From: Mordavella massiliensis
GTDB lineage: Bacteria > Bacillota > Clostridia > Lachnospirales > Lachnospiraceae
Assembly: GCF_016901695.1 (NCBI RefSeq)
Contig: NZ_JACJKS010000007.1
Location: 1-64,000 of the forward strand
Reading direction: 5' to 3'
Length of the DNA: 64,000 bases
The notes beneath the pieces were generated by a model. The model was not told where the DNA came from, ran no database searches, and saw nothing but the letters and a program-made list of their open reading frames with translations. A program made the position numbers and the translations under genes. Below, in pieces: positions 25,814-34,858 of the stretch (position 1 is the first letter of the stretch; every line of letters begins with the position of its first letter).

Positions 25814-25897
25814 TTTCACAGGAAATGGCTTTCCAATGAAACAAAAACGCTCCGCGAGGATCGCACTGCGGCAGGACCGGCGGGGAAGGGAGGAACC

Positions 25898-26944
25898 ATG
25901 GACACACGGGAGCTGATCGGCAAGCTGCACCAGACCCACGCTCTCACCTTTGAAGAGTGGATCCGGGTCATAGAGGGCCGGTCCCCGGATGCGGCGGACG
26001 AACTCTTCCGCCTGGCCCGGGAGACCTGTCTGGCCCACTACGGGCGGGGCGTCTACATCCGCGGGCTCATCGAGTTCACCAACTACTGCCGGAACGACTG
26101 CTACTACTGCGGCATCCGCAAGAGCAACGGGAAGATCCGCCGCTACCGGCTTACAGAGGACGTCATCCTGGCCTGCTGCCGGCAGGGCTATGAACTGGGG
26201 TTTCGCACCTTCGTCCTGCAGGGCGGGGAGGACGCGTATTTCACCGATGCGCGCCTGACGGACCTCATCCGCCGCATCAGGAGGGAATTTCCGGACTGCG
26301 CCATCACCCTCTCCGTGGGGGAGCGGGAGCGGGCCTCCTACCAGGCCCTTTTTGACGCGGGCGCGGACCGGTACCTGCTGCGGCACGAGACATACGACGA
26401 GAGCCACTACGCAAGGCTTCACCCGGCCTGCCTGCACGCCGCGCACCGGCAGGCCTGCCTGCGCGACCTGAAAGACATCGGCTTCCAGGTGGGCGCCGGC
26501 TTCATGGTCGGCTCCCCGTACCAGACGGCGGAACATCTGGCCCGGGACATGCTGTACCTGAAGGAGTTAGACCCGCACATGATCGGCATCGGGCCCTTCA
26601 TCCCCCACCGGGATACGCCCTTTGCCGGAAAGCCGGCGGGCACCCTGGAGCTGACGCTCTACATGCTGGGGCTTCTGCGGCTCATGCTGCCGAAGGTGCT
26701 GCTGCCCGCCACCACGGCCCTCGGGTCCATCTGCAGCGACGGGCGCGAGCAGGGGATCCTGGCCGGGGCAAATGTGATCATGCCCAACCTGTCCCCGCCC
26801 GACAGACGCGGGGACTACGCCCTCTACGAGGGCAAGCTCTCCTCCGGGGCCGAGTCGGCGGAGGGGCTTGCAGACTTAAGGAGACGGATGGAGGGGATCG
26901 GCCGCCGCATCGCGGTGGGCCGGGGCGATTCCCTGAATCAGTGA
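25898..26944 (+). CDS. hydE: [FeFe]-hydrogenase H-cluster maturase HydE (radical SAM)
   Basis: A 348-residue biotin-synthase-like radical SAM protein with the cluster motif NYCRNDCYYCGIRKSN (CX3CX2C, residues about 59-66) and the AdoMet region FVLQGGED. HydE works on the cyanide/CO-bearing precursor in making the 2Fe subcluster of [FeFe]-hydrogenase. ATG 25898 follows GGGAAGGGAGGA. It is followed at once by hydG and hydF on the same strand, which fixes the assignment against biotin synthase. No hydA is in the window. Confidence 0.93.
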   Translation: MDTRELIGKLHQTHALTFEEWIRVIEGRSPDAADELFRLARETCLAHYGRGVYIRGLIEFTNYCRNDCYYCGIRKSNGKIRRYRLTEDVILACCRQGYELGFRTFVLQGGEDAYFTDARLTDLIRRIRREFPDCAITLSVGERERASYQALFDAGADRYLLRHETYDESHYARLHPACLHAAHRQACLRDLKDIGFQVGAGFMVGSPYQTAEHLARDMLYLKELDPHMIGIGPFIPHRDTPFAGKPAGTLELTLYMLGLLRLMLPKVLLPATTALGSICSDGREQGILAGANVIMPNLSPPDRRGDYALYEGKLSSGAESAEGLADLRRRMEGIGRRIAVGRGDSLNQ

Positions 26945-26973
26945 TACACAACAAAACAAGGGAGGAAAGAAAG

Positions 26974-28395
26974 ATGTATGATGTGAATTCCAGACACCCC
27001 GACGACTTTATTAACCACCAGGAGATCCTGGAGACTCTCGCCTTCGCGGAGGAGAACCGGCACAATGAGGCCCTCATCGACGAGATCCTCGCGAAGGCCA
27101 GGAAGCGCAGGGGCCTCTCCCACCGGGACGCCGCCGTTCTTCTGGACTGCGACATCGAGGAGAAGAACCAGGAGATCTATGCCCTGGCCGAACAGATCAA
27201 GAAGGACTTCTACGGCAACCGGATCGTCATGTTCGCGCCTCTGTATCTGTCCAACTACTGCATCAACGGCTGTACCTACTGCCCGTACCACATGAAGAAC
27301 AGGCACATCCCGAGGAAGCAGCTCTCCCAGGAGGAGATCCGGCGGGAGGTCATCGCCCTCCAGGACATGGGCCACAAGCGCCTGGCCCTGGAAGCCGGGG
27401 AGGATCCCGTGCACAACACCATGGAATACTACCTGGACAGCATCAACACCATCTACAGCATCAAACATAAGAACGGCGCCATCCGCAGGGTCAACATCAA
27501 CATCGCCGCCACCACGGTGGACAACTACCGCCTGCTCAAGGAGGCCGGCATCGGCACCTACATCCTCTTCCAGGAGACCTACCACAAGGAGAGCTACCTT
27601 GCGCTCCATCCGACCGGCCCCAAGCATGACTACGACTACCACACCACCGCCATGGACCGGGCCATGGAGGGCGGGATCGACGACGTTGGCATCGGCGTGC
27701 TCTTCGGCCTGGACAAGTACCGCTATGAGTTCACCGGTCTTCTGATGCACGCGGAGCACCTGGAGGCAGCCTTCGGCGTCGGCCCCCACACCATCAGCGT
27801 GCCCCGTCTCCGGGACGCCGACGACATTGACGCCAGCTCCTTCAAGAACGGCATTGACGACGACACCTTCGCCAAGCTGGTTGCCTGCATCCGCATCGCC
27901 GTTCCCTATACGGGCATGATCATCTCCACCCGGGAGAGCAAGGCCTGCCGCGAGCGGGTGCTCCACCTTGGCATCTCCCAGATCAGCGGCGGGTCACGCA
28001 CAAGCGTGGGCGGCTACTGCGAACCGGAGCCGGAGGACGCCCGCTCCGAACAGTTTGACGTCATCGACAACCGCACCCTGGACGAGGTCGTGCGCTGGCT
28101 CATGGAGATGGACTACATCCCCAGCTTCTGCACTGCCTGCTACCGGGAGGGGCGCACCGGCGACCGCTTCATGTCCCTGTGCAAGAGCGGGCAGATCCAG
28201 AACTGCTGCCACCCCAACGCCCTGATGACCCTGGAGGAATACCTGATGGACTATGCCTCCCCGGAGACAAAAGCCATCGGCGACCGGCTCATCGACCGGG
28301 AGATCAGGAACGTGCCGAACCCCAAAGCCCGGGCCGTGGTAGAGGAAAACCTGTGCCTCATCCGGGAGAACAACCGGCGGGATTTCCGGTTCTGA
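26974..28395 (+). CDS. hydG: [FeFe]-hydrogenase H-cluster maturase HydG (tyrosine lyase)
   Basis: A 473-residue radical SAM enzyme with SNYCINGCTYCPYHMKN (CX3CX2C) and the C-terminal auxiliary cluster region CTACYREGRTGDRFMSLC, with CKSGQIQNCCHPNAL. HydG cleaves tyrosine to give the CO and cyanide ligands of the H-cluster. Full length for the family. The start at ATG 26974 is preceded by GGGAGGAAAG; another in-frame ATG at 26941 overlaps the hydE stop and lacks a site. Part of the hydE-hydG-hydF operon. Confidence 0.95.
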   Translation: MYDVNSRHPDDFINHQEILETLAFAEENRHNEALIDEILAKARKRRGLSHRDAAVLLDCDIEEKNQEIYALAEQIKKDFYGNRIVMFAPLYLSNYCINGCTYCPYHMKNRHIPRKQLSQEEIRREVIALQDMGHKRLALEAGEDPVHNTMEYYLDSINTIYSIKHKNGAIRRVNINIAATTVDNYRLLKEAGIGTYILFQETYHKESYLALHPTGPKHDYDYHTTAMDRAMEGGIDDVGIGVLFGLDKYRYEFTGLLMHAEHLEAAFGVGPHTISVPRLRDADDIDASSFKNGIDDDTFAKLVACIRIAVPYTGMIISTRESKACRERVLHLGISQISGGSRTSVGGYCEPEPEDARSEQFDVIDNRTLDEVVRWLMEMDYIPSFCTACYREGRTGDRFMSLCKSGQIQNCCHPNALMTLEEYLMDYASPETKAIGDRLIDREIRNVPNPKARAVVEENLCLIRENNRRDFRF

Positions 28396-28424
28396 TCCGG
28401 CGCCGCCAAAAAAAGGAGGACTTT

Positions 28425-29678
28425 ATGAGCTTAAACAGCACCCCGTCCGCCGAGCGGACCCACATCGGCATCTTCGGGCGGCGCAACGCCGGCAAATCCA
28501 GCGTCATCAACGCCCTCACCTCCCAGGATCTGGCCATCGTCTCCGACCGGAAGGGAACCACCACGGACCCCGTGTCCAAAGCCATGGAGCTGCTGCCCCT
28601 GGGGCCTGTGGTCCTCACCGACACCCCGGGCCTGGACGACACCGGGCAGCTTGGCGCGCTCCGCGTCCGGAAGGCGCGCCAGACGCTGAACCGGACAGAC
28701 ATCGCCGTCCTTGTTGTGGACGGCGCCGGACCGCAGGCCGGGGAACCCGGTTTCACAGAGGAGGACGCGAAGATCCTGCGCCTCATCCGCGAGAAGCAGA
28801 TCCCCTGCATCCTGGCTGTCAACAAGGCGGACCTTATGACGGAAGAAGACCTGGCGGCCCCCGCATGGAAAGAGGCGGGAAAAGACTGCGCAAAAACAGT
28901 CTTTGTCAGCGCCAGGACAGGTCTCGGGATCCGGGAACTGAAGGAGAATCTGGCTGCCCTGGCTCCCCGGGAGGACAGCGAACGGCGGATCGTGGGCGAT
29001 CTGCTGCGCCCCGGGGATCTCGTCTGCCTTGTCGTCCCCATCGACAAGGCGGCTCCGAAAGGGCGGCTTATCCTGCCCCAGCAGCAGACCATCCGCGACA
29101 TCCTGGAGGCAGGCGCCTTTGCCGTCACCGCGCGGGACACGGAGCTGGGAGAGTTCCTCTCCGGCCGGGACGGCCGCCCGGGGCTTCGCCCGGATCTTGT
29201 CATCACAGACAGCCAGGTCTTCCCCTTCGTCGCGTCTCTTGTCCCGGAGGAGATCCCGCTCACTTCTTTCTCCATCCTCTTCGCCAGGTACAAAGGGAAC
29301 TTAAAAGCCCTGGCAGAAGGCGCCAGGGCTCTGGATACGCTGCGAAGAGGGGACCGGATCCTCCTGTGCGAAGGCTGCACCCACCACAGGCAGTGCGGGG
29401 ACATCGGCACGGTAAAACTCCCTGCCCTCATCCGCCGGCACACGCGCCTCGCGGGGCCGGATGACCTTGCCTTCTCCTTCACAAGCGGCGCGGATTTCCC
29501 GGAGGATCTGTCCGGGTACCGGGTGATCATTCACTGCGGCGGCTGCATGCTGAACGAGCGGGAGATGAAGTACCGTCTCGCCTGCGCTGCCGACGCCGGG
29601 ATCCCCATGACAAACTACGGAACCGCCATCGCGCACATGAGCGGGATCCTGAACCGGAGCCTTCAGCCGCTCCTGTAA
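28425..29678 (+). CDS. hydF: [FeFe]-hydrogenase H-cluster maturation GTPase HydF
   Basis: A 417-residue GTPase scaffold. GTPase motifs: GRRNAGKSS (P-loop, near residue 19), DTPGLDD (G3) and NKAD (G4). A central dimerisation region precedes the C-terminal iron-sulfur site with CTHHR (near 324) and HCGGC (about 50 residues on), the family's CXH...HCXXC ligand set. HydF assembles the 2Fe subcluster and delivers it to HydA. ATG 28425 follows AAAAAGGAGGA. Last gene of the operon, ending 12 bases from a convergent gene. Confidence 0.95.
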   Translation: MSLNSTPSAERTHIGIFGRRNAGKSSVINALTSQDLAIVSDRKGTTTDPVSKAMELLPLGPVVLTDTPGLDDTGQLGALRVRKARQTLNRTDIAVLVVDGAGPQAGEPGFTEEDAKILRLIREKQIPCILAVNKADLMTEEDLAAPAWKEAGKDCAKTVFVSARTGLGIRELKENLAALAPREDSERRIVGDLLRPGDLVCLVVPIDKAAPKGRLILPQQQTIRDILEAGAFAVTARDTELGEFLSGRDGRPGLRPDLVITDSQVFPFVASLVPEEIPLTSFSILFARYKGNLKALAEGARALDTLRRGDRILLCEGCTHHRQCGDIGTVKLPALIRRHTRLAGPDDLAFSFTSGADFPEDLSGYRVIIHCGGCMLNEREMKYRLACAADAGIPMTNYGTAIAHMSGILNRSLQPLL

Positions 29679-29689
29679 AAGGCTCCCTG

Positions 29690-30640
29690 TCAGGGAGCCA
29701 TATACCGCATCATCGGGCCTACGGAACCAAGGTACAGGATGAGGCCGATCAGGAAGATATAGGCGCTGACGCCCAAAAGGACAAACAGCGTCTTTTTTCT
29801 GTCCGCCGGGAACAGGCCCCCCTCGTATCCGGGCTCCCCCCGGTGGATCAGGTATCTCCCGATGTAGATGAGGAAGGGGGAGCCGCAGGAGAAGATGATG
29901 TAGACCGCCACAGAGGCCAGCGGCAGATGGCTGGATATGCTTGTCTGAACCGCCTCCATCCCCCCGCTTCCGTACAGCTCCTCCACCGGGAGCAGGCTCA
30001 GCAGGCCAAGGAGGAGCACAGGCACCGCGTTATTCACAAAGTGGAACAGCATGCTGTAGAACAGATTGTCCGTCTCCACCAGAAGATACCCGAGGGAGAT
30101 CCCCAGGATCGCCGTGGGGATGAACCGCCACACGCTGCCGTGGAACATGCCGAAGACGGCCGCCACGATGAGGATGCCCGCCCACTTGCTCTTCAGTCCC
30201 CGCAGGCAGCTAAGGAAGCCGCCGCGGAACGCCATCTCCTCACAGACGGCGGGCGTCAGGGCCACCAGGAACAGGGAGAAGAGCACCGGGATATTCACCA
30301 TGATGTCCTGCAGATCCTGGCTTGCCCCCATCACCTCCTGGGGGAAAAAGTAGGAGACGAGCATGGTCACCGCCATGGCCGCCAGGAACGTCCCCAGCCA
30401 GAGCACCAGCGTGCCGGCGGTCTTCACCGCCCGGGGGCGGCGGAAGGGAAAGACACTGCGCAGGTCCGCGCGCAGAAGCGCCGCCAGAAGAACCGCCAGA
30501 AGCGCCAGCACGATCTCGTGGAGCAGCGTCCCCCACACGCCGAACCATGCCCCGAGGAAACCGCTCAGCACAAAGATATCCAATCCAAACGCAAGTACAA
30601 AGAGAACAGCCATCCAGGGCCTTAATTTCTTTTTCTCCAT
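29690..30640 (-). CDS. CPBP-family intramembrane metalloprotease
   Basis: A 316-residue membrane protein with about eight helices. The CPBP (Abi) motifs are CEEMAFRGGF (EEXXXR, motif 1), MFHGSVWR (motif 2) and FHFVNN (motif 3), which together supply the metal-binding site in the membrane. Members process prenylated or other membrane proteins, and some give bacteriocin self-immunity. No bacteriocin gene is adjacent. It is convergent with hydF. Confidence 0.85.
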   Translation of the reverse strand: MEKKKLRPWMAVLFVLAFGLDIFVLSGFLGAWFGVWGTLLHEIVLALLAVLLAALLRADLRSVFPFRRPRAVKTAGTLVLWLGTFLAAMAVTMLVSYFFPQEVMGASQDLQDIMVNIPVLFSLFLVALTPAVCEEMAFRGGFLSCLRGLKSKWAGILIVAAVFGMFHGSVWRFIPTAILGISLGYLLVETDNLFYSMLFHFVNNAVPVLLLGLLSLLPVEELYGSGGMEAVQTSISSHLPLASVAVYIIFSCGSPFLIYIGRYLIHRGEPGYEGGLFPADRKKTLFVLLGVSAYIFLIGLILYLGSVGPMMRYMAP

Positions 30641-30798
30641 CCTGTAACCAGCCTTCCTTTCAAGCTTTTATGTATACGTTACTATAGCACCGGCAGCGGC
30701 AGATGTCAAGAAACCTGCTTCTTGCCCGCCTCCGGTTTTGGGGGTATACTTTCAGTACAGGCAGCTTTTGCTGCACGATCCCCGCAAAGGAGAATCCC

Positions 30799-31737
30799 AT
30801 GTACACATTCATCATCAATCCCGCATCCCGCTCCGGGCTTGGCGGACAGATATGGAGCCGGCTGGAGCCGGTCCTTAAAGACAATCACATCCCCTACCGG
30901 GCCTGGCAGACCGGATACCAGCGCCACGCCACCCGCCTGGCCCGCGAACTCACGGCGGACGGGAAGGAACACACCATCATCGTCCTGGGCGGCGACGGCA
31001 CGGTAAACGAAGTGGTGGACGGGATCCGGGATCTCGACCGGGTCATCCTCGGCTACATACCGGTGGGGTCCGGCAACGATTTTGCCCGCTCCCTCGGCAT
31101 CCCGAAAGATCCAAAGGCCGCCCTCAGGCTGGTGCTCTCCCCGCCCGGACACGCCCCCATGAACGCGGGGCAGATCGCCTACAGCGACCACGCAGGCCGC
31201 ACCCGCACAAAACGCTTTGCGGTCAGCGCCGGCCTGGGCTTTGACGCGGCGATCTGCCACCAGGCTGTGATCTCCCGGCTCAAGCCCGTGCTCAACCGGC
31301 TCCATCTGGGAAAGCTCACCTACGCGCTGATCGCCCTGGACCGGCTCCGCCTCCTGCGCCGCGCCACATGTACCGTCACTCTGGACGGCGGGGAGACGCT
31401 GACGTTTCCGGACGTCCTCTTCGCGGCAGCCATGAACCATCCCTTCGAGGGCGGCGGCTTCATGTTCTGCCCCGCCGCGGACCCCTGCGACGGCAGGCTG
31501 GATCTCATCGCCGTATCCGGCGTCTCCCGCCTGCGGGCGCTGCTCCTTCTGCCGCTGGCCCTGAAGGGCGCCCACACAAGGGCAAAGGGCATCACCATCC
31601 GCACCTTTGAGAGAGCTGTCCTCACAAGCGACACAGCCCTGCCCGTCCACACGGACGGCGAACCCGTCTTCCTGCAGCGGCGCATGGAGATCAGCCTGGC
31701 GCCGGGGCGTCTGCGTGTCATCGCGCCGGGATCTTAA
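30799..31737 (+). CDS. diacylglycerol-kinase-family lipid kinase
   Basis: A 312-residue protein starting at ATG 30799 behind AAAGGAG. The catalytic GGDGTVNEVVDG (near residue 58) and GSGNDFARSLG (near 84) are the DagK/YegS motifs. The N-terminal MYTFIINPASRSGLGG is the nucleotide-binding start. Such enzymes phosphorylate diacylglycerol or related lipids at the inner membrane to recycle it to phosphatidic acid. A PAP2-type lipid phosphatase follows 130 bases downstream on the same strand; the two could act on the same lipid pool in opposite directions, though no operon is implied because a promoter lies between. Confidence 0.88.
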   Translation: MYTFIINPASRSGLGGQIWSRLEPVLKDNHIPYRAWQTGYQRHATRLARELTADGKEHTIIVLGGDGTVNEVVDGIRDLDRVILGYIPVGSGNDFARSLGIPKDPKAALRLVLSPPGHAPMNAGQIAYSDHAGRTRTKRFAVSAGLGFDAAICHQAVISRLKPVLNRLHLGKLTYALIALDRLRLLRRATCTVTLDGGETLTFPDVLFAAAMNHPFEGGGFMFCPAADPCDGRLDLIAVSGVSRLRALLLLPLALKGAHTRAKGITIRTFERAVLTSDTALPVHTDGEPVFLQRRMEISLAPGRLRVIAPGS

Positions 31738-31775
31738 AAAAGAGCAGGGATTTTATTAAGAAACCGTAAACCGCC

Positions 31776-31804
31776 TTGTTGAATATTTTTTTTCGTGTTA
31801 TAAT
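31776..31804 (+). promoter_or_regulatory. promoter of the PAP2-family gene
   Basis: -35 TTGTTG (31776-31781), 17-base spacer, -10 TATAAT (31799-31804). Confidence 0.6.
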
Positions 31805-31867
31805 CCGAGTGAATTGGAATATAACTAAGTATGGATAGAATGCACCGCATCGGAAGGATGTATCAAT

Positions 31868-32539
31868 ATGTTTGAAAAGGCGAAGAAACTTATCATAAAA
31901 TACCGGCACGCCTGGGTGCTGCTGTACGGCCTGATCTACATGCCCTGGTTCACGTATCTGGAGCGGCATGTGCGCACCGACTACTACCTGATCCACTCGC
32001 CGCTGGACGATTATATCCCGTTTGTGGAATACTTCATCGTCCCCTATTTCCTCTGGTTCCTGTTCATCGCGGCCACTGTGGCCTACTTCTTTTTCACGGA
32101 CCGGAAGGGATTTTACAGACTGTGCACATTCCTCTTCTCAGGCATGACGGTCTTTCTGATCATATGTACGTTTTTCCCGAACGGGCTGGATCTGCGTCCC
32201 GCAGTCTTCCCCCGGGATAATATCTTCACAGAGGCAGTCGGATGGCTCTACCGGACGGACACGCCCACGAACGTGCTGCCCAGCATCCACGTGTTTAATT
32301 CCCTCGGCGCGTCCTTTGCCATCGGGCACAGCTACGCGCTCCGGAAGAAGAGATGGGTGCAGCCGGCCGCCTTCACGCTGGCAGGCCTGATCGTCCTGTC
32401 CACCGTGTTCCTAAAGCAGCACTCTGTGACGGATGTGTTTGCCGCCATGGCGCTGGCAGGCATCCTGTACTTCCTCGTCTACGCACCGGCCGGGAAGAAG
32501 GCGCCCAGCCTCTCCCATCAGCCTGTACGGACCGGATAA
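31868..32539 (+). CDS. PAP2-superfamily phosphatase, membrane-bound
   Basis: A 223-residue membrane protein with about six helices. The PAP2 motif core is LPSIHVFNSLG (second motif, SxH) and KQHSVTDV (third motif, H and D), while the first motif (KX6RP) is not clear, suggesting the inositolphosphotransferase-like branch rather than a classical phosphatidic acid phosphatase. The DNA-level neighbour is a DagK-type lipid kinase. Substrate is unresolved. Confidence 0.75.
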   Translation: MFEKAKKLIIKYRHAWVLLYGLIYMPWFTYLERHVRTDYYLIHSPLDDYIPFVEYFIVPYFLWFLFIAATVAYFFFTDRKGFYRLCTFLFSGMTVFLIICTFFPNGLDLRPAVFPRDNIFTEAVGWLYRTDTPTNVLPSIHVFNSLGASFAIGHSYALRKKRWVQPAAFTLAGLIVLSTVFLKQHSVTDVFAAMALAGILYFLVYAPAGKKAPSLSHQPVRTG

Positions 32540-32591
32540 CAAAGGGCTGGACCTTTGATATAAAATGTTTACTTTAAGGAGGAATGAACCT

Positions 32592-33014
32592 ATGTACGCG
32601 GAATTTACCGATAACCTGGCAACGGGAAATGAGATGATCGACTCCCAGCACAAAGAGCTGATCGGAAAGATCAACGCCGTAATGGAGAGCTGCGAGCAGA
32701 GCAACGACAAGGCTGTTGCCGTGCGCACGCTGGACTATCTGGAGGATTACACCAACTTCCACTTCTCCGCCGAGGAGCAGCTCCAGAGAGAGATCGACTA
32801 CCCCGGGTTCCAGAAGCACAAAGAGCAGCACGACATCTTTAGGCAGACCATCGCGGACCTGCAGGAGATGCTCCAGGAGGAGGAAGGCCCCTCCCCGGCT
32901 TTCGTCGCAAAGGTGCAGGAGAAGGTCATCGAATGGCTGTATGTGCACATCCAGGGCTTTGACCGCTCTGTAGCCGAGTACAAATTCATGCGCGAGAGCA
33001 ACGAGCGCCTGTAA
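32592..33014 (+). CDS. bacteriohemerythrin-like protein
   Basis: A 140-residue four-helix protein with the metal ligands in the expected order: DSQHKEL, NFHFSAEEQ (HXXXE), HKEQHDIF (HXXXH) and HIQGFDRS (HXXXD). This is the hemerythrin di-iron site, which binds O2 and may serve oxygen sensing or scavenging in an anaerobe. ATG 32592 follows TAAGGAGGAATGAACC. It ends against a bidirectional terminator shared with the SfsA-MutY gene. Confidence 0.9.
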   Translation: MYAEFTDNLATGNEMIDSQHKELIGKINAVMESCEQSNDKAVAVRTLDYLEDYTNFHFSAEEQLQREIDYPGFQKHKEQHDIFRQTIADLQEMLQEEEGPSPAFVAKVQEKVIEWLYVHIQGFDRSVAEYKFMRESNERL

Positions 33015-33031
33015 AACAGATTCCAAAAGGC

Positions 33032-33069
33032 AAAAGACTTCCGCTTTCCCCTATGCGGAAGTCTTTTTT
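33032..33069. terminator. bidirectional intrinsic terminator
   Basis: AAGACTTCCGC (33034-33044) pairs with GCGGAAGTCTT (33055-33065) around a 10-base loop, with TTTTTTC on the plus-strand side and AAAA on the other. It serves the hemerythrin gene and the convergent SfsA-MutY gene. Confidence 0.9.
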
Positions 33070-33070
33070 C

Positions 33071-34846
33071 TTATTCGTTCCTGTATCTCTCACTGCCGAC
33101 CCGGATCTCCAGGTAGCCGGCATACTTCTCAAAGGCCGAGGGAATGGCGTACCGCTCCTGGGCCCGCTTCGGATGTATGAACAGCATCTCCTCCCGGCAG
33201 GATTTCTCCAGCTCATCCACCTGCACGAGATAGCCGATCATGTCCCACTCCACGTGGCTGAACACATGCCGGGCCGGCCCCAGCTCCCGCACGCGCACCG
33301 GCACAAGGCCGATGCTCTTGCTGTAGGCCACCGCCTCCTCCATGGTGAGATGCCCCTCCACGCTGGGCAGCTCGTAGAGCCCCGCCAGGAGCCCTTTGGC
33401 CGGCCGTTTCCGCAGGGCGGCGCTCTCCCCGTCCCGGAAGATAAAGACCGTCCGCTCTTCCACCCGCCGCGCCTTTGCCTTCGCCCGCACGGGAAGCTCG
33501 CTCTGGATCCCCTGCGCCCTCGCCCGGCAACAGAAGGCGAGGGGGCACTGTCCGCACCGGGGCTCCCCGCCCGGCAGGCAGACGAGGGCGCCCAGCTCGA
33601 TCAGCCCCTGGTCAAAATCAGCGGCCGCGTCCGCCGGGATCACTTCCTCCAGCGCCTCCTCTGTCTTTTTCCGGACAGAGGCCTTCATGATGTCTTCCCT
33701 GCTGGCCAGCAGCCGGGAGACGACCCGCAGCACGTTGCCGTCCACAGCGGGACGGGGCAGGCCGAAGGCAAAGGCGCTCACCGCCCCCGCCGTGTAGCTC
33801 CCGATGCCTGTCAGGGCGCGGATGTCCTCATACCGGTCCGGGAACACGCCCCCGTATTCCTCCACGATCTGCCGGGCCGCCTTCTGCATGTTGCGGACCC
33901 GGTTGTAGTAGCCAAGCCCCTCCCACAGTTTCAGGAGCCGGTCCTCCGGCGCCTCCGCCAGCGCCCTCACATCCGGGAGGGCAGCAAGGAACCGCTCATA
34001 GTAGGGCTTCACCGCCTCCACCCGGGTCTGCTGCAGCATGATCTCCGACACCCACACCCGGTAGGCGTCCGGGTTGTGCCGCCAGGGCAGATCCCGCCGG
34101 TTCTGTCTGTACCAGTTCACAAGGGGCTCCCGGATCTCCCAAAGGACCGGATCGTCCAGCACCACCGGCACTTCCCTCCGGATATACAACCGGTCCGGCT
34201 CCACGTGGCAGTCCCAGGCCGCGATCCGGACGCCTGCCCCGGCCGCCCGGCGAAGCGCCTCCGCAAAGGCCGGGTGCGTGTCCCGGTTGGGCGTAAAGAA
34301 GGAGACGTCCTCCATCTGCACGACAAAAAACACGGCGGCCTCCCAGCCTTCCCGCACAGCCTGCGCAAGCTCCTCCATATGCTTTACGGCCCGCTCGCTG
34401 GGCGCGTCCGGGAACCGGACCACCCCGTTCTCCTCCAGCGTCACCCCTTTAACTTCAATGAGCATCTTTCTCTCCCCGGCCTGCGCGCACAGATCGATCC
34501 GGGAACTGCCCCAGGTGTACTCCGGCCGCAGGCATGTGAGCCCAGGCAGGAACCGTCTGCCGTCTTCCGTCTCCTCCAGCCATTCCCGCACAAGGGCGTT
34601 GGGGATCTGGGAGTCCATATTGATGAGCCGCTCCCCCTTCCTCACCGCGATCAGATCCCACTGTGTCTTTCTCTTTGGATTGTCCGCCTTCTGCACATAC
34701 ACCTGCGCCCCCGGCACAAGAAGCTCCGCGCACCGGCCGGTGTTCTTCACATGGACCGTCTCCCGGTTCCCGCCGATCTCCACATGGGCAATGAACCGGT
34801 TCGGCCGGTCCAGGAATCTGCCTTCATATATCCTCTCGTATCTCAT
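33071..34846 (-). CDS. SfsA-MutY fusion: predicted nuclease domain joined to adenine DNA glycosylase
   Basis: A 591-residue two-domain protein. Residues 1-235 are SfsA-like (RFIAHVEIGG, VHVKNTGRCAELL, SSRIDL and LIEVKGVT, giving D118, E131 and K133 of a PD-(D/E)XK-type site). Residues 238-591 are MutY: catalytic glutamate E268 in SEIMLQQTRVE, HhH LTGIGSYTAGAV with D369 in VDGN, and an Fe-S cluster at C423, C431, C434 and C440. MutY removes adenine opposite 8-oxoguanine; the C-terminal MutT-like region (from about 455) reads 8-oxoG. Each domain is complete. Bacilli have separate genes. A HAD gene precedes it by 12 bases. Confidence 0.93.
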   Translation of the reverse strand: MRYERIYEGRFLDRPNRFIAHVEIGGNRETVHVKNTGRCAELLVPGAQVYVQKADNPKRKTQWDLIAVRKGERLINMDSQIPNALVREWLEETEDGRRFLPGLTCLRPEYTWGSSRIDLCAQAGERKMLIEVKGVTLEENGVVRFPDAPSERAVKHMEELAQAVREGWEAAVFFVVQMEDVSFFTPNRDTHPAFAEALRRAAGAGVRIAAWDCHVEPDRLYIRREVPVVLDDPVLWEIREPLVNWYRQNRRDLPWRHNPDAYRVWVSEIMLQQTRVEAVKPYYERFLAALPDVRALAEAPEDRLLKLWEGLGYYNRVRNMQKAARQIVEEYGGVFPDRYEDIRALTGIGSYTAGAVSAFAFGLPRPAVDGNVLRVVSRLLASREDIMKASVRKKTEEALEEVIPADAAADFDQGLIELGALVCLPGGEPRCGQCPLAFCCRARAQGIQSELPVRAKAKARRVEERTVFIFRDGESAALRKRPAKGLLAGLYELPSVEGHLTMEEAVAYSKSIGLVPVRVRELGPARHVFSHVEWDMIGYLVQVDELEKSCREEMLFIHPKRAQERYAIPSAFEKYAGYLEIRVGSERYRNE

Positions 34847-34858
34847 AGCTGTCTCCCG

